Below are positions 15,759 through 24,438 of a stretch of DNA of 64,000 nucleotides, piece after piece. The first letter of the stretch is position 1, and each line of letters starts with the position of its first letter. Made by a program: the position numbers and the translations under genes. The stretch is from contig CALCQV010000167.1 in the NCBI GenBank assembly GCA_937894795.1, positions 15,998 to 79,997 of the forward strand. The letters are read 5' to 3'. A model generated the notes under the pieces. The model saw only the letters and a program-made list of their open reading frames with translations, ran no database searches and was not told the origin of the DNA. Source of the DNA: an uncultured Bacteroidales bacterium (GTDB lineage: Bacteria > Bacteroidota > Bacteroidia > Bacteroidales > Lentimicrobiaceae).

Positions 15759-17672
15759 TCAATTTAACTGTACTACAATCATTTCGGTTCTTCTGTTCAG
15801 GGCCCTGCCTTCGGGTGTAAGGTTTGTTGCTACGGGTGCTGATGATCCATAACCTTTATATTGCAGCCTTTTTGGTTCAATACCGGCTTTGATCAGGTAT
15901 GCATGAACTGATTTTGCCCTTTTTTCTGACAGAACCTGATTGTAATCGGGGGTTCCCACATCATCCGTATGACCGTTGATCTGTATCTTCATTCCCTTGT
16001 TGGCCATGAGCAGCCGTAACAGGTTATCAAGTTCAGCTTTGGAGGCAGGGAGTAAATTAAAACTGTCCGTTTCAAAGAAGATATTGCGCAATACAATGCT
16101 TTCACCTTCCCTGACCGGCTTAAGCGGAATATTCTTTACAAATGGATCAATGAAATTATTTTCATCTTTCAATTCAAAATGAGCCGAATAAAACAAGTAT
16201 CCCTTTCTCTCCACATTCAGTGCATAATTGCAGCCTGATGGTATTACCAGCAGGTAAGAGCCATCTGTCCTGTTAGATATGGATGATATTACAGTATCGC
16301 CTGTGAAGGGATTGAGCAGCCTAATTCCGGCCTGCAGCGGTGTACCCGACACACTGTCAAATACAACTCCCTTCATATATGAAACCTTTGCCGGTTGTGT
16401 ATTTTCAGGCAGTTCAAACTTGTAGATATCCTGCAATCCGAAACCATTTTCTTTAGCCGACGAGTAATAGGCATACCTGCCTTCACTGTCAACTATCATG
16501 GTCACCTCATCATCCTCAGTATTTATGGGATAACCCAGGTTTACCGGTTCTGTCCACTCCCCTTTCACAAGTGTGGAATAGAATATATCACCCTGCCCCA
16601 TACCGGCATGACCATTTGATGAGAAGTAAAGGGTTGATGCATCGGGATGTATGAAAGGCCCTCTTTCTGCTTCCGGGGTATTTATCACCTCTCCGGCATT
16701 TACCGGTATTGACCACTCGCCATTATCCAGCAGCCTGGTAATCCAGATATCACTGCTGCCCATGCCTCCCGGACGATTACTGACAAAGTACAGGGTTCGC
16801 CCATCTGACGAAAAGCATGGTTGGGACTCCCAGTACGACGTATTTACATAAGGGCCAAGATTGACCGGCTCACTCCAATTATCGCCTGATAGTTTTGACA
16901 TATACAAATCACAGCTTCCATATCCGGCTACACTGTTACATCCTGAGAAGAACAGGAACTGTCCATCGGGTGATAGGGCCATAGCTCCTTCGTCGTCTTC
17001 TGTGTTTATAGGAGCCCCGATATCTATGGAAGGCGACCAATTGCCATTGTTTATGTTATTGCAATAATAGAACTGTTCATCACGGCGCTCTCCTTTCATC
17101 ATCCGTCTTGTTAAGTAGAGTCTTTGATTGTCGGGAGTGATATAGTTTACAAATTCATATCCCTCAGTATTCACATTAGGACCCAGGTTGACCGGATTGA
17201 ATGGTACCGGATTGTTTTTGGCAAATAGCCTGAACTCTGAAATTCTGAGATTCTTATTGAGCTTTGCTTTTTCTGCTTCCTTAATTTTGGGATAAGCTGC
17301 ATACTTTTTATAGTACTCTATACACTCAGCATACTCGTGCTGTTCAAAAAGCAGATTGGCAAGGATATAATACACAGGAGGAAAAAATGCAGAGTCAATT
17401 GACACTGCTCTCTTATAACTATTCACAGCATCCTTCCTGTTCCCTTTTAACGAATGGATATCGCCCGACAACAGCCATGACTGGATAAAATTATCATCTG
17501 CTTTAAGGGCTTTGGCCGTTTCTTCCAATGCTTCAGTATAAGCTGATGCATTGTAGTATTGCAGCGCTTTTTGATGATACCTTAGGGCTTTGCTATCGTT
17601 CTTACCCTGGCTGTAAGTATTCAAAGCAATGATAAGCAGAATGAATATGAAGACTGGAATTCTTTTAATCAT
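15759..17672 (-). CDS. PorE-like OmpA family protein: TPR, PD40 propeller, regulatory domain, OmpA domain
   Basis: A 637-residue exported protein with a signal peptide (to about residue 22). TPR repeats (about 25-135) come next. A six-bladed PD40/WD40-like beta-propeller (about 150-415) has repeated blades such as DEGAMALSPDGQFLFFSG and GRTLYFVSNRPGGMGSSDIW. A carboxypeptidase regulatory-like domain (about 425-510) precedes an OmpA peptidoglycan-binding domain (about 520-637, NGHTDDVGTPDYNQVLSEKRA). This four-part order is that of PorE, the T9SS protein that links the machine to peptidoglycan, but many Bacteroidota paralogues share it. It lies 30 bases after a small secreted protein gene and before a large TPR-like gene in the same probable operon. 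A T9SS or other envelope-anchoring role is likely; the exact assignment is open. Confidence 0.85.
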   Translation of the reverse strand: MIKRIPVFIFILLIIALNTYSQGKNDSKALRYHQKALQYYNASAYTEALEETAKALKADDNFIQSWLLSGDIHSLKGNRKDAVNSYKRAVSIDSAFFPPVYYILANLLFEQHEYAECIEYYKKYAAYPKIKEAEKAKLNKNLRISEFRLFAKNNPVPFNPVNLGPNVNTEGYEFVNYITPDNQRLYLTRRMMKGERRDEQFYYCNNINNGNWSPSIDIGAPINTEDDEGAMALSPDGQFLFFSGCNSVAGYGSCDLYMSKLSGDNWSEPVNLGPYVNTSYWESQPCFSSDGRTLYFVSNRPGGMGSSDIWITRLLDNGEWSIPVNAGEVINTPEAERGPFIHPDASTLYFSSNGHAGMGQGDIFYSTLVKGEWTEPVNLGYPINTEDDEVTMIVDSEGRYAYYSSAKENGFGLQDIYKFELPENTQPAKVSYMKGVVFDSVSGTPLQAGIRLLNPFTGDTVISSISNRTDGSYLLVIPSGCNYALNVERKGYLFYSAHFELKDENNFIDPFVKNIPLKPVREGESIVLRNIFFETDSFNLLPASKAELDNLLRLLMANKGMKIQINGHTDDVGTPDYNQVLSEKRAKSVHAYLIKAGIEPKRLQYKGYGSSAPVATNLTPEGRALNRRTEMIVVQLN

Positions 17673-17702
17673 CGCAATAAAGTTAGATATTATAACGCAA
17701 CT

Positions 17703-18359
17703 TTACGGAATCTCATTCAGGTCAAGCAAAAATATTTTAGCCCGGTTCACTTTTGTCCTTTCTGCTGATATGGAATACACACCTTCCCTTATACAGGTGA
17801 CCCCTTCTGTTTGTGTGGCCGGCAGTTCTTTGAAATCAACCCTGCGTTTATTTCCGCCAAAGAAATCGCTATTGACAAAATCACTTAGTATCCATACAAA
17901 TGGCAGGTAGTTTTTATAGCCGCACAGTACCATTTGATTGGCATTCTGATCGATGGCAGCACCTGTTATCAAGCCATCTGCATTGAATTCACCCGCCGGG
18001 TATAGGATATAGTGCCCTTGATCTTTAGGCATTGCATAGAGACGACACTTATGATCTGCCCAGTTTTTGGAGAAGAGGTAGAGACTGTCGCCATAACCTA
18101 TCAATGCCTCGCAATCAAAATTATGCGTCCAATAACTACCTCGCCACCAGATGAGGCCTGATGTTTCAAACACCTTCTTAGGTAGTTTCTTAATTAAAAC
18201 GGGTGGTTTTACTGAAAGAGGCTTATATATGCATGACCCATCGTTGATAACGGCTTCCCTATTGTAATTCAGCGCGGCAGTGTCTGTACATCCCTGCTGT
18301 TGCGAAAATGCAAAGGCAGGCATCAGCAAAGCCAGAAATATAAGCGCTGTTCTATCCAA
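17703..18359 (-). CDS. Small secreted protein with GC-rich-motif N terminus and probable internal deletion
   Basis: A 218-residue exported protein. The signal peptide is followed by a Bacteroidota motif (CTDTAALNYN, then NDGSCIY) found near the start of many T9SS-exported proteins. The rest matches my recollection of a widespread Bacteroidota family that runs ETSGLI..W..THNDSGG, then a long middle part, then FDCEA..GDSLYLFSKNW. Here THN (around base 18124) joins directly to FDCEAL, so the middle of the domain seems to be missing in frame. No sorting domain is present. The start is TTG 18359, 12 bases after folD; the next Met (residue 13) would destroy the signal peptide. It may be a decayed but still open gene. 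Function unknown. Confidence 0.65.
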   Translation of the reverse strand: MDRTALIFLALLMPAFAFSQQQGCTDTAALNYNREAVINDGSCIYKPLSVKPPVLIKKLPKKVFETSGLIWWRGSYWTHNFDCEALIGYGDSLYLFSKNWADHKCRLYAMPKDQGHYILYPAGEFNADGLITGAAIDQNANQMVLCGYKNYLPFVWILSDFVNSDFFGGNKRRVDFKELPATQTEGVTCIREGVYSISAERTKVNRAKIFLLDLNEIP

Positions 18360-18371
18360 AACGAATCTGTT

Positions 18372-19250
18372 TTATTGGAAGATTTCCTTTTTATATGCCT
18401 TCATGGTATTCGTTAAAAGCCCAATGATTGTCATGGGTCCTACTCCTCCCGGTACAGGCGTGATATAGCTGCATTTTGATGCCACCCTGTCAAAGTCAAC
18501 GTCACCGGTTATATGGTATCCCTTTTCTGATTCATCGGGAATTCTATGGATACCTACATCAATGATGACAGCGCCTTGCTTAACCATATTTTCCTTAACG
18601 AAATTGGGTTGACCGATAGCGGCAATCAGTATATCAGCCTGCTTGGCAATTTCCTCAATATTCTCAGTTTTGCTGTGGCATAAGGTGACTGTACAATTAC
18701 CGGGATATGATTTACGCGACATCAACAAACTCATGGGAGTTCCTACTATATTGCTTCTACCCAGTACTACGCAATGTTTACCTGTTGTTTCAATATTCAT
18801 GTACTCCAACATCAACATGATGCCGGCAGGTGTTGCAGGCAGATAGGATGGCAAACCAAGTACCAACCGTCCGATATTCACGGGATGAAAGCCATCAACA
18901 TCCTTAGCTGGATTTATTCTCTCTAAAACTGCGTCGGCATTAATATGCTTTGGCAGAGGCAATTGAACAATGAAACCATGTACTTCTGAATCATTATTCA
19001 AAAAGTCAATAACTTCCAGCAACTGTTGCTCGGATACATCTTTTGGCAGACGGTAAACGCTCGATGTAAAACCAATTTTCCGGCAAGCTTTCTCCTTACT
19101 GGCAATGTATGTCAAACTGGCCGCTTCATCTCCCACAAGTATGGCGGATAAATGAGGGGCTTCACCCCCAGCATCAATAATATCAGCTACTTCTTTTGCC
19201 AGAGAGATCTTGATCTCTTCTGAAATCTTTTTACCATCAATTAGTTTCAT
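18372..19250 (-). CDS. folD: Bifunctional methylene-THF dehydrogenase / methenyl-THF cyclohydrolase
   Basis: A 292-residue cytoplasmic enzyme of one-carbon metabolism. It interconverts 5,10-methylene-THF, 5,10-methenyl-THF and 10-formyl-THF with NADP. The catalytic Tyr-x3-Lys is in LTYIASKEKA (Tyr48, Lys52). The signature QLPLPKHI and the C-terminal PVPGGVGPMT are present, and GRSNIVGTP marks the nucleotide site. The length is normal. It sits 84 bases downstream of ffh, and the next gene follows 12 bases after it, so it is likely part of the ffh transcript. Confidence 0.97.
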   Translation of the reverse strand: MKLIDGKKISEEIKISLAKEVADIIDAGGEAPHLSAILVGDEAASLTYIASKEKACRKIGFTSSVYRLPKDVSEQQLLEVIDFLNNDSEVHGFIVQLPLPKHINADAVLERINPAKDVDGFHPVNIGRLVLGLPSYLPATPAGIMLMLEYMNIETTGKHCVVLGRSNIVGTPMSLLMSRKSYPGNCTVTLCHSKTENIEEIAKQADILIAAIGQPNFVKENMVKQGAVIIDVGIHRIPDESEKGYHITGDVDFDRVASKCSYITPVPGGVGPMTIIGLLTNTMKAYKKEIFQ

Positions 19251-19334
19251 TCTTGGTCTATTAATGTTTGTTTATTATACTGCAATGTGCAGAAATAGAT
19301 CGTGTTAGCCGGTATATTGAAGCAATGGTCAGGT

Positions 19335-20687
19335 TTAGCGTTTTCTGCCTGTCGACATGCGTTGCATATTACGCATAGCGTTCAGAGCGTTTTTACCGCC
19401 TCCGCCTGATACCATCTTCATCATCTTACGGGTATCATCAAACTGCTTTATCAATCTGTTCACTTCTGATATATCGGTGCCACTTCCCATGGCAATGCGT
19501 TTGCGGCGACTGCCATTTAAAACCGAAGGATTTTCACGCTCATAGGGGGTCATGGAGCCAATCATGGCTTCAATGCCCTTGAATGCATTATCATCAATGT
19601 CAACATCCTTGAGAGCCTTTCCCATCCCCGGTATCATACCAATTAAATCCTTCATGTTACCCATCTTCTTGATCTGCTTGATCTGGGCAATAAAGTCATT
19701 GAAATTAAACTGATCCTTTATAAGTTTCTGTTGCAGCTTGCGGGCCTGTTCTTCATCAAACTGTTCCTGAGCACGTTCCACCAATGAAACAATATCACCC
19801 ATCCCCAGTATACGATCAGCCATACGAGCAGGATAGAAGATATCAATGGCATCCATCTTTTCACCGAGCCCTACGAATTTCACAGGTTTATCAACTACTG
19901 AGCGAATGGTAAGCGCCGCACCACCACGGGTATCACCATCCAATTTAGTAAGTACAACCCCATCATAGTCCAACCTGTCGTTAAATGCCTTTGCGGTATT
20001 CACAGCATCCTGTCCGGTCATGGAATCAACCACAAATAAGGTCTCCTGTGGATTCACAGCCCTCTTTATTGCAGCAATCTCATTCATCATCTGTTCATCA
20101 ACTGCCAAACGACCGGCAGTATCGATGATCACCGTATTGATATCATACTCCCTGGCGTGAGCAATAGCCTGTTTGGCAATGTTTACAGGGTCAGTACTTC
20201 CTTCAATGGTAAACACCTTTACATTGACCTGTTCACCTAAAACCTTTAACTGTTCAATAGCTGCCGGACGGTATACGTCGCCGGCCACCAACAATACTTT
20301 CCTGCTTCTTTTATTTTTAAGATAGTTGGCAAGCTTGGCCGAGAAGGTAGTTTTACCCGAACCTTGCAGTCCGGCAATCAGTATGACGGCGGGTGTACCT
20401 TTAAGATTAACATCCACATTTTCACCCCCCATCAGACTGGCCAGCTCATCATGCACTATCTTTACCATCAACTGTCCGGGTGATACGGCTGTAAGCACCT
20501 CTGCGCCAAATGCCTTCTCCTTAACGGTATCAGTAAATTGTTTTGCAACCTTATAGCTAACATCGGCATCAAGCAGTGCCTTTCTAACATCCTTCAGTGT
20601 TTCTGCAACATTGATATCAGTAATATATCCCTGGCCCTTCAGGGTTTTAAAAGCTCTGTCCAGTTTATCGCTTAAATTCTCAAACAT
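19335..20687 (-). CDS. ffh: Signal recognition particle protein Ffh
   Basis: A 450-residue GTPase that binds 4.5S RNA and signal peptides and delivers ribosomes to FtsY at the membrane. It has an N domain (1 to about 90) and a G domain with GLQGSGKTT, DTAGRLAVDEQMM and TKLDGDTRGG. The C-terminal M domain contains the RNA-binding region GSGTDISEVNRLIKQF and Met-rich helices (about 330-450). All motifs are intact. A TAATTTTG box lies 33 bases upstream of the ATG. It seems to head an operon ffh-folD-secreted protein-PorE-like-TPR-like. Confidence 0.98.
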   Translation of the reverse strand: MFENLSDKLDRAFKTLKGQGYITDINVAETLKDVRKALLDADVSYKVAKQFTDTVKEKAFGAEVLTAVSPGQLMVKIVHDELASLMGGENVDVNLKGTPAVILIAGLQGSGKTTFSAKLANYLKNKRSRKVLLVAGDVYRPAAIEQLKVLGEQVNVKVFTIEGSTDPVNIAKQAIAHAREYDINTVIIDTAGRLAVDEQMMNEIAAIKRAVNPQETLFVVDSMTGQDAVNTAKAFNDRLDYDGVVLTKLDGDTRGGAALTIRSVVDKPVKFVGLGEKMDAIDIFYPARMADRILGMGDIVSLVERAQEQFDEEQARKLQQKLIKDQFNFNDFIAQIKQIKKMGNMKDLIGMIPGMGKALKDVDIDDNAFKGIEAMIGSMTPYERENPSVLNGSRRKRIAMGSGTDISEVNRLIKQFDDTRKMMKMVSGGGGKNALNAMRNMQRMSTGRKR

Positions 20688-20720
20688 AGTATCGTTACCT
20701 TATTTCTGTAGATTTGAGTG

Positions 20721-20728
20721 CAAAATTA
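20721..20728 (-). promoter_or_regulatory. -7 box of ffh
   Basis: TAATTTTG on the minus strand, 33 bases before the ffh ATG, matches TAnnTTTG. It could drive the five-gene run that follows. The -33 element is not clear. Confidence 0.5.
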
Positions 20729-20899
20729 ACAATTATCTGATAACTCACTTCATATATGCCGCTCAATTGCATACCGCAACCAATTTTCCTAAACATTGTT
20801 TAATCTATAGAAGTACATTGATATTCAATCTGTTGAATCATCATATCTTAAAGATAACTGATTTTAGGATGTTAAGTTTTGAATAAATTCAATTACTTA

Positions 20900-20931
20900 T
20901 TGCTAATAATTCAGTGAGTTCTTTATATTTG
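20900..20931 (+). promoter_or_regulatory. Promoter of the 713-residue T9SS protein
   Basis: TTG (20900-20902), 21 bases, then TATATTTG (20924-20931) forms a good Bacteroidota -33/-7 pair, 36 bases upstream of the ATG. Confidence 0.6.
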
Positions 20932-20967
20932 CTCAATCAAATAAACGTTTAACAAAAAATATCCATT

Positions 20968-23109
20968 ATGAAAAAGTTATTTACTCTTATTGCTTTGGTG
21001 ACTATTTCACTCTCTTCCATGGCTCAGTGGTTACCACAAGCTTCAGGCTTTACCACTGCATCAAGAGGTATTAAGTACATGCATGCTGTTGATGCAAATG
21101 TTGTATGGGCAACTGCCTACGACGGATCAGGAGGCGGAGCTGTAATTCAGGAATTCACCCGCACTACCAATGGTGGTGAGCTTTGGGTTCCCGGTGTTGT
21201 TAATAATGCTGCAGGTTTAGAGTTTGCAATGATCTGTGGTGTTGACGCCAATACTGCCTATGCAGCTATGTACAAAACTTCAGGCAGCAATCCTCAGGGT
21301 ATTTATAAAACTACCGATGGCGGTCTTACCTGGACACATCAGGCAACAGCTTTGTTCAACAACTCAGCTTCATTTACCAACGTAGTTCATTTCTTTGATG
21401 CAAACAACGGTTTTGCTCAGGGCGATCCCATCAATGGTGAATTCGAACTTTACACTACCAATAATGGCGGAACCACCTGGATGCCTGTTCTCGGAGCAAA
21501 CATTCCAAATCCTCTCTCAGGTGAATGGGGAGTGGTAGGTTACTACTCAGCCGTTGGCAATACTATATGGTTCGGAACCAATAAAGGCCGCGTTTATCGC
21601 TCAACCGACATGGGTCACAACTGGGAAGTTTTCACCTGTTCATTGGGTGCTACCTATCTTGATATTGAGTTCTCTTCTGAACTTCATGGTCTTGCACAGG
21701 ATAAAGGACAAAACAGCACAGGTACTTTCGCTGAAACCTTTGACGGTGGTGAAACATGGACTACCATTACAGCTTCAGGTCCAACCCTGACTGCAGATTT
21801 TGCTTACGTTCCGGGAACTGAAATGACTTTTGTAGCTACCGGTTCAAATCCTGAGATAGCCAATCAGCTTGGTATTGCCTTCTCCTATGATGGTGGCCAT
21901 AACTGGGAATTCTTCCCTGATACCGAAACAGCTCAATTCCTTGCCGTTGATTTCGTGGATCCTGAAACCGGATGGGCCGGCGCATTCAACGAAAGCGCAA
22001 CCGTTGGTGGTATGTATAAATTCAACGGTAGCCTCGTTGAGCCTGTTCCTCCTACCAACTTAACTGCTGATGTTGTTGACCAGACTGTTACCCTTAACTG
22101 GACTGCCCCTGAAAACCTTGGAAGCTCTTTCCTCGGATACAACGTTTGGAGAAATTCAGTTGTTATTGCTCCTCTGGTAGCTGAAACAACTTATGTTGAT
22201 GCTAACCTTCCTTCAGGTGCCTTTGTTTATATGGTAACCGCAGTTTATGAAAACGGCGAATCACAACCATCAAATTCTGTTGAAGTTGAAATTACCGGCG
22301 GCGGTACTGTAACCAATATCGTGCTTGATTTCGAAGCTCAGGCCGATTTTGATCTTACTTTTGGCGACTGGACAGCATTGGATGTTGATGGCAGCACAAC
22401 ATACGGTTTTGACGGAATTACCTTCCCTCACGCCGGTGAGCCAATGGCTTTCATAGCTTTCAATCCTCTTGCAACAACGCCTCCTGTAACCGGTATGACC
22501 ACCCATGGCGGCGACCGCTTGGGTGCTTGTTTCGCTTCTACAACTCCTCCAAATGATGACTGGTTGATCTCTCCACAGGTTACCCTTGGTGATAATCCTG
22601 TCCTCTCAATGTGGGTGAAATCATATACTGATCAATATGGCCTGGAGAAATACAATGTATTGGTTTCTACTACCGATCTGAATCCTACCAGCTTTGAATT
22701 GATTGAAGGTCCAATTTCTGCTCCAGCCAACGACTGGGCATATGTAACCTACGCTCTTGATGCTTATGTTGGCCAACAGGTATATGTTGCTATCCAGTGC
22801 GTATCAGATGACGCCTTCATTTTCCTCGTTGATGATATTACCATCAGTTTCATTACCGGTACCAACAATGTACCTGCAGTTGAAAACCTTATGGTTTATC
22901 CTAACCCATCCACAGGCATATTGAATGTTAAGGCTGATTCCAAATTCAATAAAGTTCAACTGGTTAACCTTACCGGCCAGGTAGTTTATGAATCAAGTGT
23001 TATGGCCAATGAAACTGTAATCAATACAACTTCAATGACCAAAGGCTTATACCTTCTTAATATTATCTCTGACAAGGGTATTGTAACCCGTAAAATCAGT
23101 GTTAGATAA
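20968..23109 (+). CDS. T9SS-exported protein: beta-propeller, FN3, cleaved-adhesin domain
   Basis: A 713-residue secreted protein. A signal peptide (to SMAQ, residue 19) precedes a YCF48/BNR-type beta-propeller (about 20-350) with repeats such as TTDGGLTW, TTNNGGTTW, TFDGGETW and SYDGGHNW. An FN3 domain (about 355-440, PPTNLTADVVDQTVTLNW), a choice-of-anchor J/cleaved-adhesin domain (about 450-625) and a type A sorting domain (LMVYPNPSTG near 640, ending KGIVTRKISVR) follow. Export by T9SS and surface display are implied. It is monocistronic, with its own promoter and terminator. Codon use is rich in CTT/GCT-type codons compared with neighbours, which may reflect high expression. The binding target is unknown. 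Confidence 0.87.
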   Translation: MKKLFTLIALVTISLSSMAQWLPQASGFTTASRGIKYMHAVDANVVWATAYDGSGGGAVIQEFTRTTNGGELWVPGVVNNAAGLEFAMICGVDANTAYAAMYKTSGSNPQGIYKTTDGGLTWTHQATALFNNSASFTNVVHFFDANNGFAQGDPINGEFELYTTNNGGTTWMPVLGANIPNPLSGEWGVVGYYSAVGNTIWFGTNKGRVYRSTDMGHNWEVFTCSLGATYLDIEFSSELHGLAQDKGQNSTGTFAETFDGGETWTTITASGPTLTADFAYVPGTEMTFVATGSNPEIANQLGIAFSYDGGHNWEFFPDTETAQFLAVDFVDPETGWAGAFNESATVGGMYKFNGSLVEPVPPTNLTADVVDQTVTLNWTAPENLGSSFLGYNVWRNSVVIAPLVAETTYVDANLPSGAFVYMVTAVYENGESQPSNSVEVEITGGGTVTNIVLDFEAQADFDLTFGDWTALDVDGSTTYGFDGITFPHAGEPMAFIAFNPLATTPPVTGMTTHGGDRLGACFASTTPPNDDWLISPQVTLGDNPVLSMWVKSYTDQYGLEKYNVLVSTTDLNPTSFELIEGPISAPANDWAYVTYALDAYVGQQVYVAIQCVSDDAFIFLVDDITISFITGTNNVPAVENLMVYPNPSTGILNVKADSKFNKVQLVNLTGQVVYESSVMANETVINTTSMTKGLYLLNIISDKGIVTRKISVR

Positions 23110-23126
23110 TTACACTTTTAATTAAT

Positions 23127-23161
23127 AAAAAGAGGCTGTTGTTTGGCAACAGTCTCTTTTT
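23127..23161 (+). terminator. Intrinsic terminator of the T9SS protein gene
   Basis: A 15-bp stem (AAAAAGAGGCTGTTG / CAACAGTCTCTTTTT, one G-T pair, 5-base loop) is followed by TTTTTATTT. It shares the AGAGGCTGT core with two other terminators in the window. Confidence 0.9.
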
Positions 23162-23418
23162 ATTTAACACTATATCAATAAGTTGATTGCTATCCAATAA
23201 CCGCTGAATTCATATCCCAACATATTGTTTCTACAGTTCAAAATATCCATTTATTTCCACACCCTGAGTAATTGAAATCCTGACTCGTATCTTCTCATTG
23301 GTGTAGTCAGTCTAATTCCTTATATTATCTTACCTTTCTGTATCCTGATTTGTACTATTTGACTTTTTGGCAGGAAAGTTGATTCTGATTCACTTATCTA
23401 CAGCAAATATTTGCATCT
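23162..23418. other. Intergenic region without a recognised gene
   Basis: Together with the terminator this forms a 309-base gap. It is AT-rich, has no open frame worth calling and no clear inverted repeat. The consensus -7 spacing is not matched before the next gene; the nearest similar strings are CTATTTG and AAATATTTG. Confidence 0.5.
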
Positions 23419-23790
23419 ATGGACACTGACACAATCTATAAAGAGATAGGGAGAATGGCCTATGCCGTGGCAAAATCAAACGGTGTAATAAAGGAAACAG
23501 AGGTAGAAAACGTGTACAATTTCATTGATGAGGAGTTAAAGACTACAGGTACAGATTCAGTATTATGCGTAGGGAGTGAATTCACGCGCCTTCGGCGCAT
23601 GAACGCTTCGGCCAGGGAAGCATACGCCATGTTTGCCAATTTCATGGAAACACACGGTAATACCATTCATAACCGAATAAAGTTCGCATGTGTCCGCCTG
23701 GCAATCAGAATTGCTGATTCAGATGAAAGCCTGGATGAAACCGAAGTGGCTTTGATCAACAAGCTTATTAAGAAGCTTGAAATAGCCTAA
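23419..23790 (+). CDS. Small TerB-like helical protein
   Basis: A 123-residue soluble, mostly alpha-helical protein with no signal peptide. The pattern AYAVAKSNGVIKETEVENV, a central amphipathic region, then RIADSDESLDETEVALINKL resembles the TerB/DjlA-N helical fold, in which acidic loops (here SNGVIKETE and DSDESLDETE) may bind metal. This assignment rests on pattern only. It is monocistronic and convergent with the LEA2 lipoprotein gene. Function unknown; TerB-like proteins are often linked to membrane stress or metal resistance. Confidence 0.65.
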   Translation: MDTDTIYKEIGRMAYAVAKSNGVIKETEVENVYNFIDEELKTTGTDSVLCVGSEFTRLRRMNASAREAYAMFANFMETHGNTIHNRIKFACVRLAIRIADSDESLDETEVALINKLIKKLEIA

Positions 23791-23830
23791 GCCTGGCTAT
23801 CACTGATATTACTAACCTGAAATACCGAAT

Positions 23831-24427
23831 CTACAAACCTGTAAATTCATTGTTTATGGTAATATAATCAGGGTAAGTGATGGGGCTTGAACCAACATAA
23901 ATGGTAGGTTTCGCCTTCAGCGTAACTCTTGTAGGGCGATTACCGGCACCGGCCAGATTAAGTCCGAAGTTAGCCAGTGATTCAACATTACGGGCTTCAA
24001 TAACCTTCAACAGGTCAAAGCTCAGGTTTAACGGCAATACGGCAGTACCCCCGTTTGCCGGAATGGTGATGCGCTGCTCGGTGACGCCTGTAAGCACTTC
24101 AAGATCATCAATCAATAATATCCAATCCAGCTTGCTCATGCCGGCAGCGGTAGTATTGGGATTCTTGGCTTCCACATTAAGTGTAAAGCTAAGCGGCAGA
24201 TTACCTGTGGCATAAGCAGCCGTTACCTTTGTCACATCAACAAGACTCAGATCCTTATAGCTCTTTATATTCTGCACATTGACGCCTGCAAGCTTGGTAT
24301 TGGTGAGCGTGCTGAGCCTGAACTGGCATTTTGATAGCATGGCCACCTGTGAAATCTGGTTTAATACATCACAGCTGTTTAAAACGAATGCTGATAGGAT
24401 TGTGAAGATAAGAAGTGATCTTTTCAT
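23831..24427 (-). CDS. LEA2/WHy-like lipoprotein
   Basis: A 198-residue protein with a lipoprotein signal (MKRSLLIFTILSAFVLNSC, lipid-modified Cys at 19). The mature part has the beta-rich pattern of LEA type 2 (WHy) domains: VNVQNIKSYKDLSLVDV, LPLSFTLNVEAKNPNTTAAG and LDWILLIDDLEVLTG. It would be anchored in the outer or inner membrane facing the periplasm or surface. It begins 11 bases after typA and is probably cotranscribed with it. In bacteria WHy-domain proteins are tied to desiccation or stress tolerance, though direct evidence is sparse. The role here is unknown. Confidence 0.8.
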   Translation of the reverse strand: MKRSLLIFTILSAFVLNSCDVLNQISQVAMLSKCQFRLSTLTNTKLAGVNVQNIKSYKDLSLVDVTKVTAAYATGNLPLSFTLNVEAKNPNTTAAGMSKLDWILLIDDLEVLTGVTEQRITIPANGGTAVLPLNLSFDLLKVIEARNVESLANFGLNLAGAGNRPTRVTLKAKPTIYVGSSPITYPDYITINNEFTGL

Positions 24428-24438
24428 ATTGGAATTAT

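Noticed and set aside
15759..17672. Naming this gene porE outright
   Set aside because: The same domain order occurs in many OmpA/PD40 paralogues, and no T9SS core genes lie next to it.
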